Both the position numbers and the translations under genes were made by a program. A stretch of DNA of 64,000 nucleotides, taken from Phytoactinopolyspora halotolerans. Lineage in GTDB: Bacteria; Actinomycetota; Actinomycetes; Jiangellales; Jiangellaceae. The stretch spans positions 115,064 through 179,063 of the forward strand of contig NZ_JAAGOA010000016.1 in the NCBI RefSeq assembly GCF_010550675.1. The letters run 5' to 3'. Positions 35,588 through 45,015 of the stretch are shown piece by piece. Each line of letters begins with the position of its first letter. Positions within the stretch are counted from its first letter, which is position 1. The notes below the pieces were generated by a model. It did not search any database and was not told the DNA's origin. It saw only the letters and a program-made list of their open reading frames with translations.

Positions 35588-37576
35588 GTGACAGTACAAG
35601 AGACGGCTACCGGTACCGATGCGACCGGAGGCCGCCCGGTGATTCCCACTCGCGGTCGGCAACGCCCGCTCGGTCTGCACGAGGTGCAGCTCGACAGCGG
35701 CTTCTGGGCGACGCGGCAGGCGACCAACGCGGCCGCGACCTTCGACCACTGCGAAAGCTGGATGGAGCGGTTGGGCTGGCTGGCCAACTTCGACCGGGTC
35801 GCGAGCGGTACGACGGGCCGTGACCGGCCTGGCTGGTCGTTCTCCGATTCCGAGGTGTACAAGCTCATCGAGGCGATGTGCTGGGAGTTCGGCCGGACCG
35901 GCGATCCGGCGCTGGACGCGGCGATCCGTCGGCTCACCGAGCGCATCGGACGCGCTCAGGACGGCGACGGGTATCTGAACACCTGCTTCGGCCACGCGAA
36001 CCAGCCGCCGCGGTACAGCGACCTCGAGGAGGGCCACGAGCTGTACAACACCGGGCACCTGCTCCAGGCGGCGGTCGCCCGGCTACGCACCTCGGGGCCG
36101 GACGAGCTCGTCGAGATCGCGCGCCGGGCCGCCGACCACGTATGCGAGACGTTCGGGGCAGGCGGGCTGCAGGGCATCTGCGGCCACCCGGAGATCGAGC
36201 TCGGTCTCGCCGAGTTCGGCCGCGCGCTCGGCGACGGCCGCTACCTGGACCAGGCCCGGCTGTTCCTCGGCCGTCGCGGACACGGGACGCTGCGGGACAT
36301 CCCCCTGGGTCGTGCCTACTTCCAGGACGACGTACCGATCCGCGACGCCGATGTGCTCCGGGGCCACGCGGTGCGCGCGCTGTACCTGACCGCCGCGGCC
36401 GTGGACGTGGCGGTGGAGGACGACGACCGTGAGCTGCTGGAGACCATCGAGCGGCAGTGGGAGCGCACCGTCGCCCGGCGGACCTACCTGACTGGCGGCA
36501 TGGGTTCTCGTCACCAGGACGAAGGGTTCGGCGAGGACTGGGAGCTACCGTCTGATCGCGCCTACAGCGAGACGTGCGCCGGCATCGCGTCCATCATGCT
36601 GTCCTGGCGGCTCTACCTGGCCACCGGCAACGTCCGATACGCCGACCTGATCGAGCGCACGTATGCCAACGTGGTGGCCACCTCCCCGAACGCCGACGGG
36701 CGGGCGTTCTTCTATGCGAACCCCCTGCACCAGCGGACAGCCGGGAACGTGCCGGACGACGGAGCGGTCAGCCCGCGTGCGGAGAGCGGTGCCCGCGCAC
36801 CGTGGTTCGACGTCTCCTGCTGCCCGACGAACGTCGCCCGCGCGCTGGCCACCTGGCACTGCTACGCGGCGGCCGCCGCCGACGGTGAGTTGACGCTGCT
36901 GCAGTACACCGGCATGCGCATCAACGCGGACATCGGAGACGGGCGGCGGCTCGGCGTTGCGGTCCAGACGGCTTATCCGGATGACGGGCTCGTGACGGTG
37001 CGAGTGCTGGAGGCGCCCGCGGATGCCGTGACGCTGAAGCTGCGTGTCCCGTCGTGGGCCGACGGCGCCGTCGTCGAGGAGAACGGAGCACGACGCGTCG
37101 TCGAGCCCGGGTTCGTGGCGCTGCACCGCGCGTTCACCAGCGGCGACGAGATCACGCTTCGGCTGCCGATCGCGCCGCGTTTCACCTGGCCTGATCCGCG
37201 CGTCGACGCGGTGCGCGGCTGCGTCGCCGTCGAGCGCGGGCCGCTCGTCTACTGCGCGGAGTCGGTCGACCTGCCGGACGGAATCGGGCTCGACGACGTC
37301 GTGGTGGACACCGCCGTCGAACCCGTCGACCGGGACGGCCGCGTGGTACTGCACGGCATCCGCCGGGGCGCCGCCGAGCCGGGGCCGGCCTGGCCGTATG
37401 GCAGCGCGCGGGCGCAAGGCATCGGTGCCGGCCAGAGCGCAGCCACGGCGACTGACCGGCGGGCCGCTGTGCCGACCGGCCAAGCGCCGGCCATCGAGCT
37501 CGTCCTCGGTCCCTATCACCAGTGGGCGGAACGCGGTCCGACGGCCATGCGGGTCTGGCTACCAACCCGCCAATGA
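35588..37576 (+). CDS. GH127 beta-L-arabinofuranosidase-like enzyme
   Basis: The 662-residue protein has no signal peptide and is probably cytosolic. It begins at GTG 35588, 8 bp after the permease stop, with AGGAG upstream. The barrel motifs follow HypBA1 of Bifidobacterium longum: LTGGMGSRHQDEGFGEDWELP with Glu316, SETCAGIAS with Glu328 and Cys330, and SCCPTNVAR with Cys411/Cys412. In HypBA1, Glu338, Cys340, Cys417 and Cys418 bind zinc, and Cys417 is the nucleophile; the set is complete here. It should remove beta-L-arabinofuranose from short oligosaccharides, for instance those of hydroxyproline-rich glycoproteins. Other DUF1680 enzymes have different specificities, so the exact substrate is inferred. 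Confidence 0.9.
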   Translation: MTVQETATGTDATGGRPVIPTRGRQRPLGLHEVQLDSGFWATRQATNAAATFDHCESWMERLGWLANFDRVASGTTGRDRPGWSFSDSEVYKLIEAMCWEFGRTGDPALDAAIRRLTERIGRAQDGDGYLNTCFGHANQPPRYSDLEEGHELYNTGHLLQAAVARLRTSGPDELVEIARRAADHVCETFGAGGLQGICGHPEIELGLAEFGRALGDGRYLDQARLFLGRRGHGTLRDIPLGRAYFQDDVPIRDADVLRGHAVRALYLTAAAVDVAVEDDDRELLETIERQWERTVARRTYLTGGMGSRHQDEGFGEDWELPSDRAYSETCAGIASIMLSWRLYLATGNVRYADLIERTYANVVATSPNADGRAFFYANPLHQRTAGNVPDDGAVSPRAESGARAPWFDVSCCPTNVARALATWHCYAAAAADGELTLLQYTGMRINADIGDGRRLGVAVQTAYPDDGLVTVRVLEAPADAVTLKLRVPSWADGAVVEENGARRVVEPGFVALHRAFTSGDEITLRLPIAPRFTWPDPRVDAVRGCVAVERGPLVYCAESVDLPDGIGLDDVVVDTAVEPVDRDGRVVLHGIRRGAAEPGPAWPYGSARAQGIGAGQSAATATDRRAAVPTGQAPAIELVLGPYHQWAERGPTAMRVWLPTRQ

Positions 37577-37580
37577 AAGA

Positions 37581-37620
37581 AGACGACATGGTGGTCGCTG
37601 TGGCGACCACCATGTCGTCT
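37581..37620. terminator. Perfect 18-bp hairpin, probable bidirectional terminator
   Basis: AGACGACATGGTGGTCGC (37581-37598) and its exact complement (37603-37620) flank a 4-base TGTG loop. It lies 5 bp after the GH127 stop and 38 bp before the stop of the convergent subtilase gene, so it can end both transcripts. Confidence 0.88.
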
Positions 37621-37658
37621 CGTTCCCAGCCTCACCGGCGACTCGCGGCTACGTGTCG

Positions 37659-40600
37659 TCAAGATAGGGCGTAGGCGCGTTCGAGGACCTGCGTGGTGCT
37701 GTTGCCGGCGTCGTCCCACGCCTCGACGCGCAGGCTCACGTAGCCATTCGTGCCGGCCAGCTTCGGATGGTTGGCCCGGACCCGGAACCCGTGATCGCGC
37801 GGCATCGGGATGGTTCGTGCCTCCTGCCAGGTCACGCCATCGTCGTAGGACAGTGACACCCGCACGCCCGCTACCTGGGCCGGGCCGGCGTAACCCTTGG
37901 CCCGATCGGTGCGCACCACGAAGTTGAACGCCGATCCGGCCCGGGCGCGATTGGACGTGTCCAGCGGGAGATCGTAGCCGAGCACGATCACGGGGAGAGC
38001 CGCGCACGCGTTCGCACCCGGCAGCAGGTCACGGCAGCCCTCGATCTCCAGCTCCGACGGCGCCCCGGATCGGAAGGTCCAAGCCGTGTGCATCCGGGTG
38101 CCGAGCAGATGCTCGTCGTCCGGCGTCGCCTCGGCGACCTGCTCGATCCGGTACGTCGCCGGTTCCGGGACCAGGAGCAGTTCGGTGCGGTCGATGCGCT
38201 CGTCGTTCCGGTACGCCGTGTAACTCGTCAACGCCCGCCCGGATCCGGCGTGGGTCGGATCGGCATCGCCGGCCGTGCTCGGCGCGAACCTCAGGATCGC
38301 GTCGGAACGGCAGAAGTTGCACGGCAACGTGGTGTAGCCGGACGGATGGTTGGGCGCCTTGAACCAGCTCAGATCGGTACGCTCGCCCGGCTCATATGCG
38401 GTCTCGCCGCCGTTCATCCGCAGCGCCTGGAAACCGCGGCTGGATGTCACCTGCTGGAATTGGCGCAGCTCCGGCCCGGCCGTGACGTAGTCGGTCCGGA
38501 CGGTGGGCTGCCGCACGTTGGTGATGTAGCGCAGCGCGCCGCCTTCCCACGCCTCGTACACCGACAACGCGTCACCGCCGAGCCGGTCCGCCTCGCCGTG
38601 GAAGGAGTTCTCGATCACGGCCAGCTCGGAGCGGTCGACAGAGTAGGTCAGGTCGGATGGGATCGCGTCGTCCTCCGCGGCCCGGAGGGTGTACGTGTAG
38701 GAACTCTCCTCGACGCCCGTCAGCCGGATCCGGGCATTGCCGTCCGCGATGCGTTCCCGGAGCTTCGCGCCGTCCTCATACGTGCCGCCGATCACCGGCA
38801 GCGTGTTGTCCGAGCCGACCGTCACCGAGACCACGCCCGGAGCATCTGGCACCACCAGCATCGCCGCTGCGCCCTCGGCCGAGGCGACGCTCGCCTGCTC
38901 GGCGACGTACCGCTCGCCGGCCTCGACCAGAACCACCTTGCCAGTGGCGTCCACACCCGCGTAATCCTCGGCGCGACCACGGCCGACGTCCACCGCCTCC
39001 AGCCGTTGCGTACCGTCGAAGCGGCCGCTCCATTCCGGGGTGACCGTGAACAGGTCGTCCGCGGGCGCCTCCAGCTCCGCGTGGATCAACGGCTCGCGCA
39101 GCGTCGTCAGGGCCGTCATCGACAACTCACCCACCGGCGGCCCCTCGGCAGGGATCGCTCCGTACCTGGCGTCGGTACCGGCGCTGTCGGCTAGCGACGT
39201 GAAACCGGTGAACACTCCGTCGGGCGTCCAGCGATAGATGCTCCGCGTGAGTTGAGTCGGTTCGAGCGGGCGGTTCTCACCGTCGACGTCGAACGTCACG
39301 TCGACGGCCGCACGGGCGTCGACCGTCACGGTCCGGTCGCCGTCCACACCGGCGGCGCTCATGGCGAAAACGTCCGCGCTGTAGAGGTCACCAGGGCGGC
39401 CCGGGTCAGAGGTCCGGACGTTGCCGTGGATGCCGTACGTGCCGGGTGGCACGTCGAAGACCGCGCGCCCGGAGTCGTCCAGCCGGTGCGAGTCGTAGAA
39501 CCGCTCCGGATCCTCCAGATCCTGCACGATCACGTTGCCGTCCAGCGGGACGTTCCCGAACCGGTCCACGGCATCCACGGTGAGCCGGTACGACGGGCCG
39601 TCGATCGCATAGGCCACCGCGGTGGCGACCTCGCTCCCGTCGGAACCCTCGGCACGAATGTGACCGGTGAACTCGCCCCACGAGCTGACCACCGGATCCA
39701 GTACGAGCTCAACCTTCGCGGTTCCGCCCGCAGGCACCTCGACGGTCTGTGCGGAGAGGGTGAGCGCGCCGTCGCCGGCCGGTTTTCCGTCGTCGTCGAC
39801 ATCGACGACGAGCCGCAGCGTCACGTCGGCGTCGCCGGTGTTGGTGTAGGTGATGGCTCGGGTGTCCGCCGCATCGTCGTCGACCATGGCGAAGTCGACC
39901 TTGCCGGTGGCGTAGAGGCCCTGGCCCGTGGCCCGCGCGGCGTCGACCCGCCCCGAGCCCTGGTGGAAGAGCTCGTTTCCGGCGTCGAACGACGTGCTCA
40001 TCAGCGCATCCTTGAGCTGCTCGGCGTCCCATCCCGGGTGCTTCTGGACGAGCATCGCCGCTACGCCGGCGACGTGTGGGCTGGCCATCGACGTACCGCC
40101 ATGCGCCAGGTAATGCTCCCCGACGGGCACTCCCGGATAGGGATCCGTCCCCTCGGCCCAGGCCGCCACGACCGGGTTGCCGGGTGCGGCGATCTCCGGC
40201 TTGAGCGCACCGTCGCCGCGTCGCGGCCCGCGGCTGGAGAAGTCGGCCACGGCGTCGTCGTTGTCGACCGCGGCAACGGCGAGGGCGGAGTCCGCGGCGG
40301 CAGGCGAGCCCACCGTCGAGTCGCCGGATCCCATGTTCCCGGCCGCGACGACGAATAGCGTGCCGGTCTCCGCGGTGAGCGTGTTCAGCGCCTCGCTCAT
40401 CGGGTCCTGGCCGTCGGACGGGAAGAAGGAGCCTAGGCTCATGTTGACGACGTCGGCGTTCGACGCCGCCCACTCCATGCCCGCGATGATCCAGGAGCTC
40501 AAACCGTTGCCGTAGTCGTCCATCACCTTCCCGACGATCAGATCGGCACCGGGTGCCACACCGGCGTAACGTCCGTCGGACGCGGCGCCGGACCCGGCGA

Positions 40601-41594
40601 TCGTCGACGCGACATGGGTGCCGTGACCGCCGCCGTCCTGCACTTCAACGCCGGGTACGAAAGTGACCGCATCCCGGACCTGGCCGGTCAGGTCCGGGTG
40701 TCCTTGGTCATAGCCGGAATCCAGCACGGCGACCGTGGCACCGGAACCGTCGTACCCGGCCTCCCACGCCTGCGGCACACCGAGCTGTGCGCGGCTGTCG
40801 TCCAGGAAGGTGGTGACCTTACGGTCCAGCCACACCTTGCCGATCCCGGCGGACAGGGTGGTGGCGCGCTCGCGACCGGTCGGCGACTCGCCGCGCACCT
40901 CGTTCCAGAAGTCCTCCGCGGATTCTTTGTCCACGTCCACGGCCGCCGCGTTGATGCTGCTCAACCCGCGGGGCTCCGAATCGGTGGCGGGCAGCTCGGA
41001 GGTGCGGCGAACAAGGGTCTCGGGATCGGGGTGTTTCGCACCGTTCGCACCGTCACGGCGCGTCGTCGGCGGTTCCTCGTACGTCACGATCACCGGCAAT
41101 TCGTCGGCGTCGGCGTCCGAGTAGCCGTTCTCGGCAAGATACTCGACGTTGAACAGCTCGCGGTCGAGGACGTCAGCGTCCACCAGCGGCTGGGCTTGAT
41201 CGGGAATGACGTAGAGCCCGTCCGGGCCGGTGAAGACGTCGACGTTGCCGGTGTGACTGTCCGGGTCTCGTTCGACGGTGATCGACGGGACCGCCCCACC
41301 GCCGTCGCGGTAGAGGACCGCATCACCGGTGATCAGAGTGATCCGCACGGTGTCATCCGGGTCGCCGCCCGGCATGCTTGCCGATGCCGGCGCGGCCGCG
41401 GGCGTCAGCGGTGCCGGCTGGACGACACCGGCATTCCGGCCTGTCCCAGAATCCGGATCCGGCGCTGCATGGCTGCCGGTCACGGCCACGCTGATCGACA
41501 GCATGAGCACCGCGATGCTCGTCAGCGCCGGCCGTCCCCTTGTGTACCGGCGGCGCCGCGAGTCCAGACGCGCATGGATCGGTGCGTGGTCCAC
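37659..41594 (-). CDS. Secreted subtilisin-like S8 serine protease, multidomain
   Basis: I chose GTG at 41594, with GGGAGGG just upstream, giving 1311 residues; an open frame continues to 41762 but would put the signal peptide deep inside. The N-terminus is RRRRYTRGRPALTSIAVLML, a signal peptide, followed by a long propeptide (to about 270). The catalytic triad is complete: Asp292 in VAVLDSGYD, His324 in GGHGTHVAS, Ser502 in HGGTSMASPHVAG. After the protease domain (about 280-540) come beta-rich regions and a PA-like segment (AAMLVVPDAPGVVSVTVGSD), then a C-terminal region with FYDSH- and WTFRSG-like strands. No LPxTG sorting signal is seen, so it is probably released. It is transcribed away from a LuxR-type regulator 142 bp upstream. 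Confidence 0.9.
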   Translation of the reverse strand: MDHAPIHARLDSRRRRYTRGRPALTSIAVLMLSISVAVTGSHAAPDPDSGTGRNAGVVQPAPLTPAAAPASASMPGGDPDDTVRITLITGDAVLYRDGGGAVPSITVERDPDSHTGNVDVFTGPDGLYVIPDQAQPLVDADVLDRELFNVEYLAENGYSDADADELPVIVTYEEPPTTRRDGANGAKHPDPETLVRRTSELPATDSEPRGLSSINAAAVDVDKESAEDFWNEVRGESPTGRERATTLSAGIGKVWLDRKVTTFLDDSRAQLGVPQAWEAGYDGSGATVAVLDSGYDQGHPDLTGQVRDAVTFVPGVEVQDGGGHGTHVASTIAGSGAASDGRYAGVAPGADLIVGKVMDDYGNGLSSWIIAGMEWAASNADVVNMSLGSFFPSDGQDPMSEALNTLTAETGTLFVVAAGNMGSGDSTVGSPAAADSALAVAAVDNDDAVADFSSRGPRRGDGALKPEIAAPGNPVVAAWAEGTDPYPGVPVGEHYLAHGGTSMASPHVAGVAAMLVQKHPGWDAEQLKDALMSTSFDAGNELFHQGSGRVDAARATGQGLYATGKVDFAMVDDDAADTRAITYTNTGDADVTLRLVVDVDDDGKPAGDGALTLSAQTVEVPAGGTAKVELVLDPVVSSWGEFTGHIRAEGSDGSEVATAVAYAIDGPSYRLTVDAVDRFGNVPLDGNVIVQDLEDPERFYDSHRLDDSGRAVFDVPPGTYGIHGNVRTSDPGRPGDLYSADVFAMSAAGVDGDRTVTVDARAAVDVTFDVDGENRPLEPTQLTRSIYRWTPDGVFTGFTSLADSAGTDARYGAIPAEGPPVGELSMTALTTLREPLIHAELEAPADDLFTVTPEWSGRFDGTQRLEAVDVGRGRAEDYAGVDATGKVVLVEAGERYVAEQASVASAEGAAAMLVVPDAPGVVSVTVGSDNTLPVIGGTYEDGAKLRERIADGNARIRLTGVEESSYTYTLRAAEDDAIPSDLTYSVDRSELAVIENSFHGEADRLGGDALSVYEAWEGGALRYITNVRQPTVRTDYVTAGPELRQFQQVTSSRGFQALRMNGGETAYEPGERTDLSWFKAPNHPSGYTTLPCNFCRSDAILRFAPSTAGDADPTHAGSGRALTSYTAYRNDERIDRTELLLVPEPATYRIEQVAEATPDDEHLLGTRMHTAWTFRSGAPSELEIEGCRDLLPGANACAALPVIVLGYDLPLDTSNRARAGSAFNFVVRTDRAKGYAGPAQVAGVRVSLSYDDGVTWQEARTIPMPRDHGFRVRANHPKLAGTNGYVSLRVEAWDDAGNSTTQVLERAYALS

Positions 41595-41736
41595 TGAGCC
41601 CTCCCAGAGTCGGATCCGGATTTCGGGTATGCGCAGTCCAGCACCGGATGACAGGTATGTCCATACATGTACGGTGGCCATATTGGGCAACTGCCGCTTT
41701 CGGCCACAGTGCCCACGCGTCGTTGGGGAGGCATCC

Positions 41737-42696
41737 ATGCTGCAGGCAGCCGGTGTCGGCAAGTTCGACGAGAGGATCTACCGCGCGCTCCTGCGCAGGC
41801 CGTCGGCCAGTGTCGCCGAACTGGCGGACAGCGGCGGAACCACGGCCAGTCGGACACGCCGCGCGCTCCGACGGCTCGAACACCTAGGGCTGGTGCGGCG
41901 CACCGAGACCAACCGAGTGGCGCCGGTCGCCCCGGACGCGGCGCTGGCCGCGCTCATTCAGCGCCGCGAGGCGGAGCTCGGGCAGGTCCGAGCCGAGATC
42001 ATCGAGCTGGCCGAGGAATACCGGACGGGCCGGATCGAAGCGCATCCTGAAGGCTTGATCGAAGTTGTGACCGGACAGGAGACGATCTCTCGGCGGGCTC
42101 GCGAACTCAACGACGGAGCGCAGTCGGAGGCGCTCGTGTTCGACAAACCGCCCTACGTCTTTCAACCCGGTGATCACGAGGTCGCCGCGGAGCGCCCACT
42201 GCTGGAACGCGGTGTCCGGGCACGCGTGATCTACAGTCGCGAAGCGGTCAGTGCGCCGCAGCGCCTGACCATCCTCGCCCGGCTCGCGGCGCTCGGCGAG
42301 GAGTCCCGAGTCTTACCCGACCTGCCGTTCAAGTTGCGCATCTACGACCGGAGAGTGGCCCTCGTGCCGCTCACCACGGACCGGCAGTCCACCGACAGCG
42401 TCGCCATCGTTCACCAATCCAGCCTGCTTACCGCGCTGATCGCGCTCTTCGATGCGTACTGGGAACAGGCCCAGCCGGTCACCGACGGCACGGGGGACCG
42501 GCCTGCCGAGCTGACCGACGACGACGTCGCCGTGCTGCGACTGCTGAGCACCGGACTGAAGGACGAGGCGATCGCCCGCCAACTGGGTGTGAGCCTGCGC
42601 ACGCTGAGGCGGCGGGTGCTGCGCGTGATGGATCTCCTGCATGCGTCGACGCGATTCCAGGCCGGCGCCCAGGCCATGCGGCGCGGCTGGATCTGA
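41737..42696 (+). CDS. LuxR/TrmB-type transcriptional regulator, divergent from the subtilase
   Basis: The 319-residue protein starts at ATG 41737 behind GGGGAGG. It has an N-terminal winged-helix (DERIYRALLRRPSASVAELA, about 9-60), a central TrmB-like region with a phospholipase-D-like fold signature (HPEGLIEVVTGQETI), and a C-terminal LuxR helix-turn-helix (LTDDDVAVLRLLSTGLKDEA, LGVSLRTLRRRVLRV, about 255-305). Proteins of this two-headed design are common next to secreted hydrolase genes in actinomycetes. The divergent layout makes the subtilase its likely target; this is inferred. Confidence 0.85.
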   Translation: MLQAAGVGKFDERIYRALLRRPSASVAELADSGGTTASRTRRALRRLEHLGLVRRTETNRVAPVAPDAALAALIQRREAELGQVRAEIIELAEEYRTGRIEAHPEGLIEVVTGQETISRRARELNDGAQSEALVFDKPPYVFQPGDHEVAAERPLLERGVRARVIYSREAVSAPQRLTILARLAALGEESRVLPDLPFKLRIYDRRVALVPLTTDRQSTDSVAIVHQSSLLTALIALFDAYWEQAQPVTDGTGDRPAELTDDDVAVLRLLSTGLKDEAIARQLGVSLRTLRRRVLRVMDLLHASTRFQAGAQAMRRGWI

Positions 42697-42996
42697 CTTC
42701 AAGCGCTCCGCCGCACGCAAGCCGCAATGTCGTGACCCCAAGCCTCGGCGCCGCGACGCGCGAGCCAACTGATCATCGGTAAATGCCCACACCATCATCA
42801 GCGCGGTCGTTCAGTGCCGACAGGAGTTGCGTCGCCGCTGGCCAAGGGCTACCTGGCAGTAATTCATAAGGCGGCTATTTGACGGTGCAAATTAGGACAA
42901 ACAGTGCCCAATGTTGCGTTCCCGTCGTGAGTATGGTTGGCTACGGCTCGGTAACGGCCCGATAACAAGTACCGACTACACGAAGGTGATGCGCCA
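42697..42996. other. 300-bp intergenic region, no gene seen
   Basis: The last 150 bases are AT-richer than the surroundings and must hold the promoter of the SH3b-protein gene. TTGACG occurs at 42879-42884, but I could not place a convincing -10 at 16-18 bp. No riboswitch motif or clear terminator was recognised. Confidence 0.5.
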
Positions 42997-44019
42997 GTGC
43001 CGAGCTCCCGCCATAAGCGTGTCAAGCCGCCCCGGACACGCCGAGTAGCCACCGTCGCACTCCCCTTGGCCGCCATCACCGCCTCGATCCCCGCAGTGCG
43101 CTACGCATGGCCAGACGACGACACACCGACGTCGGAAATCCTGGACCTCGACTCGATCGCCACCATGGCCGAGATCCAGCGCGACAGGTCCGCCGCTCGC
43201 GGCACCGTGGACCGCACGCCCTCCCCCGAGGCGCCCGCCGGGCAGACACCCAGCGGCACGCAGACCAAGAAGGCCGAGGAGCCGGCGGAGGAGGAGACTC
43301 CGGAACCGGAAGAGGCCGACGAGCCCGAAGACGCCCAGGAACCCGAGCCCGAGCAGGCCGAAGAGGCCGAGGAACCGGAGCCGGAACCCGAGCCGGAACC
43401 GGAACCGACGGTCGCCGGGCAGCGGTACACCACGGTGGATCTCAATGTGCGCACCGGGCCGGGCCAGCACGCCGAGGTGGTCGACGTTCTCGCATTCGGC
43501 ACCGAAGTCGACATCACCGGCGAGACGGACGGGGACTGGGCCCAGGTGCTGCTGGGCGGCGAGACGTACTGGGTCAGCGGGGATTACCTCGCAAAGGAGG
43601 AGCCGGAAGCCGAGGAGCCCGAGGAGGACGAAGGCGGCCTCTCGATGGCCGAATGCCCCACCGGGTCCTCAGTGGAAAGCGGACTCACCCCGGACGCCAT
43701 CCGCGTGCACCGCGCCGTCTGCGCGGAATTCCCCCAGATCGACACGTACGGCGGGCTGCGCCCCGGCGACTCCGGCGCGCACGGCTCCGGCCGCGCCCTG
43801 GACATCATGGTCACCGGCTCGCTCGGCGACACGATCGCGGAGTGGGTACGTGCCAACTACCAGGAGCTCGGCGTCAGCGAGGTCATCTGGGAACAGAAGA
43901 TCTGGACCGTCGAACGCAGCAGTGAGGGCTGGCGCTGGATGGAAGACCGCGGCTCCGCCACCGCCAATCACTACGACCACGTCCACGTGACGGTCTATGG
44001 CGACTCCGGCACCATTTAG
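42997..44019 (+). CDS. Exported SH3b-domain protein with ARB-07466-like C-terminal domain
   Basis: The 340-residue protein starts at GTG 42997 after GAAGGTGAT. A basic N-terminus and one hydrophobic stretch (VATVALPLAAITASIPAVRY, about 18-37) give a signal or membrane anchor. Residues 82-138 are a Pro/Glu-rich spacer (PEPEPEPEPE). An SH3b domain follows (about 143-198; DLNVRTGPGQHAEVV, TYWVSGDYL), then a second acidic spacer. The C-terminal domain (about 218-338; GGLRPGDSGAHGSGRALDIM, HYDHVHVTVYGD) keeps His and Asp residues that resemble the metal site of D,D-peptidase-like folds. A cell-wall role is likely; enzyme activity is not shown. Confidence 0.85.
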   Translation: MPSSRHKRVKPPRTRRVATVALPLAAITASIPAVRYAWPDDDTPTSEILDLDSIATMAEIQRDRSAARGTVDRTPSPEAPAGQTPSGTQTKKAEEPAEEETPEPEEADEPEDAQEPEPEQAEEAEEPEPEPEPEPEPTVAGQRYTTVDLNVRTGPGQHAEVVDVLAFGTEVDITGETDGDWAQVLLGGETYWVSGDYLAKEEPEAEEPEEDEGGLSMAECPTGSSVESGLTPDAIRVHRAVCAEFPQIDTYGGLRPGDSGAHGSGRALDIMVTGSLGDTIAEWVRANYQELGVSEVIWEQKIWTVERSSEGWRWMEDRGSATANHYDHVHVTVYGDSGTI

Positions 44020-44126
44020 CCGATCTCCGCGAACATAGCGATCTTGATGACTGGTCAGGCTCACCAGTGCGGCTCAGGCCTGCGTGTTCGCCACCTTGAC
44101 TGAGTTGAGCCACCCGACGCGTTGAT

Positions 44127-44519
44127 TCAGCGATCAGCCGGCTCGTTTTCCCGTTCTGATCGTGTCGGCTGAACAACACGGGTGCGCCAGTAGTCGGGCT
44201 TGCGGCGGTCGTGAGCGAAAGCGAGAACGCGGATCGTGTCATCGTTCACGAGGTACACGATGCTGTAGGGAAACCTCGGCACCGCAGCCTTGCGTGCCGG
44301 GATGTCCTTGGTAAGCCGTGGGATGGATGACGCGGCACCGGGCCAACGGTCGATATGCGCCATCACGGCGTCTATCGCATCGAGCAACTCCGCTCCAAGC
44401 CCGACCCGGCGCTGGTCGTACCAGAGGATGGCGTCTTCGAGCTCAACAGATGCTTCGCGCTCGATCCGGATGTGGTGATTCAACGCTGGATGAGCCGGTC
44501 GCAAGGCGGGCGCGAACAT
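44127..44519 (-). CDS. RelE/ParE-family toxin
   Basis: A 130-residue protein starting at ATG 44519, with GAGG nine bases upstream; TTG at 44483 (giving LNHHIRIEREASVELE as N-terminus) and the outer 44534 start remain possible. The core ELEDAILWYDQRRVGLGAEL, ASSIPRLTKDIPARKAAVPR and FPYSIVYLVNDDTIRVLAFA is typical of ParE/RelE toxins with YxIVY and HxRR(K)PxYW (HDRRKPDYW). It overlaps the upstream antitoxin gene by 77 bp. Members inhibit translation or gyrase; which is the case here cannot be told. Confidence 0.85.
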   Translation of the reverse strand: MFAPALRPAHPALNHHIRIEREASVELEDAILWYDQRRVGLGAELLDAIDAVMAHIDRWPGAASSIPRLTKDIPARKAAVPRFPYSIVYLVNDDTIRVLAFAHDRRKPDYWRTRVVQPTRSERENEPADR

Positions 44520-44724
44520 CTCCCCACGCCTCACCGGTGGACTCTCCAGCCGTGACCCGCCGAGCTCGGCGCTCTATCTCCCGAGCCCAAGCCTCTTCAA
44601 CCTCTTGTTGATCTGTTTCCGGACTGCCGTGCAGGCTAGCCAGGAGTTCGGCGGCAAAGTCCGCGCGGTCACCTGCGGGCAGCGCGAGCGCTGCCTGGAG
44701 CAATTCCTGAGCCTGACGGGTCAT
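44443..44724 (-). CDS. Addiction-module antitoxin (CHP02574-like)
   Basis: The 93-residue acidic protein (ATG 44724; an in-frame TTG at 44745 would add seven residues) matches the short addiction-module family that precedes ParE-like toxins: LLQAALALPAGDRADFAAEL, ETDQQEVEEAWAREIERR. It should bind and neutralise the toxin encoded immediately downstream and repress the shared promoter. The usual family ends near GDVRARLA; here 15 extra residues overlap the toxin gene. Confidence 0.78.
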   Translation of the reverse strand: MTRQAQELLQAALALPAGDRADFAAELLASLHGSPETDQQEVEEAWAREIERRARRVTAGESTGEAWGDVRARLATGSSSVESPHPDRARSIC

Positions 44725-45015
44725 AAGAATCAGTGTAGGCGTCAAGCCACCCTTGAATGCCAGCCGCGACCAAGCGTGTCCCAGGTCAAACTACCGGCTT
44801 CGGGTAGGCCGCGCACGAGGACGTGGTTCAACCGCGCCGTTCGAGATGCCGCCTCCCGACCGCTCCGGCTGTCGTGGCATGCCGACTGTAGACACACAGA
44901 GCCTGAATAGTGCGGTAAAAGGGTTGAATTCATTCCTCACCTGTAGCTCCTTTTGACACGTTTGCGCAGGTATCTTTTTCGAATCGCCTCTTGACATGTG
45001 CTGGTAGATGGGCCA
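44725..45015. other. Intergenic region between the TA module and the GntR-type regulator
   Basis: No gene was seen in these 291 bases. Two TTGACA hexamers, at 44953-44958 and 44991-44996, point toward the regulator gene on the plus strand; the -10 positions are poor. The second would put transcription start close to the ATG at 45028, so a leaderless mRNA is possible. Confidence 0.4.

Noticed and set aside
42697..42996. ydaO-type c-di-AMP riboswitch upstream of the SH3b gene
   Set aside because: Such riboswitches often precede cell-wall genes, but I could not find the conserved core motifs here.
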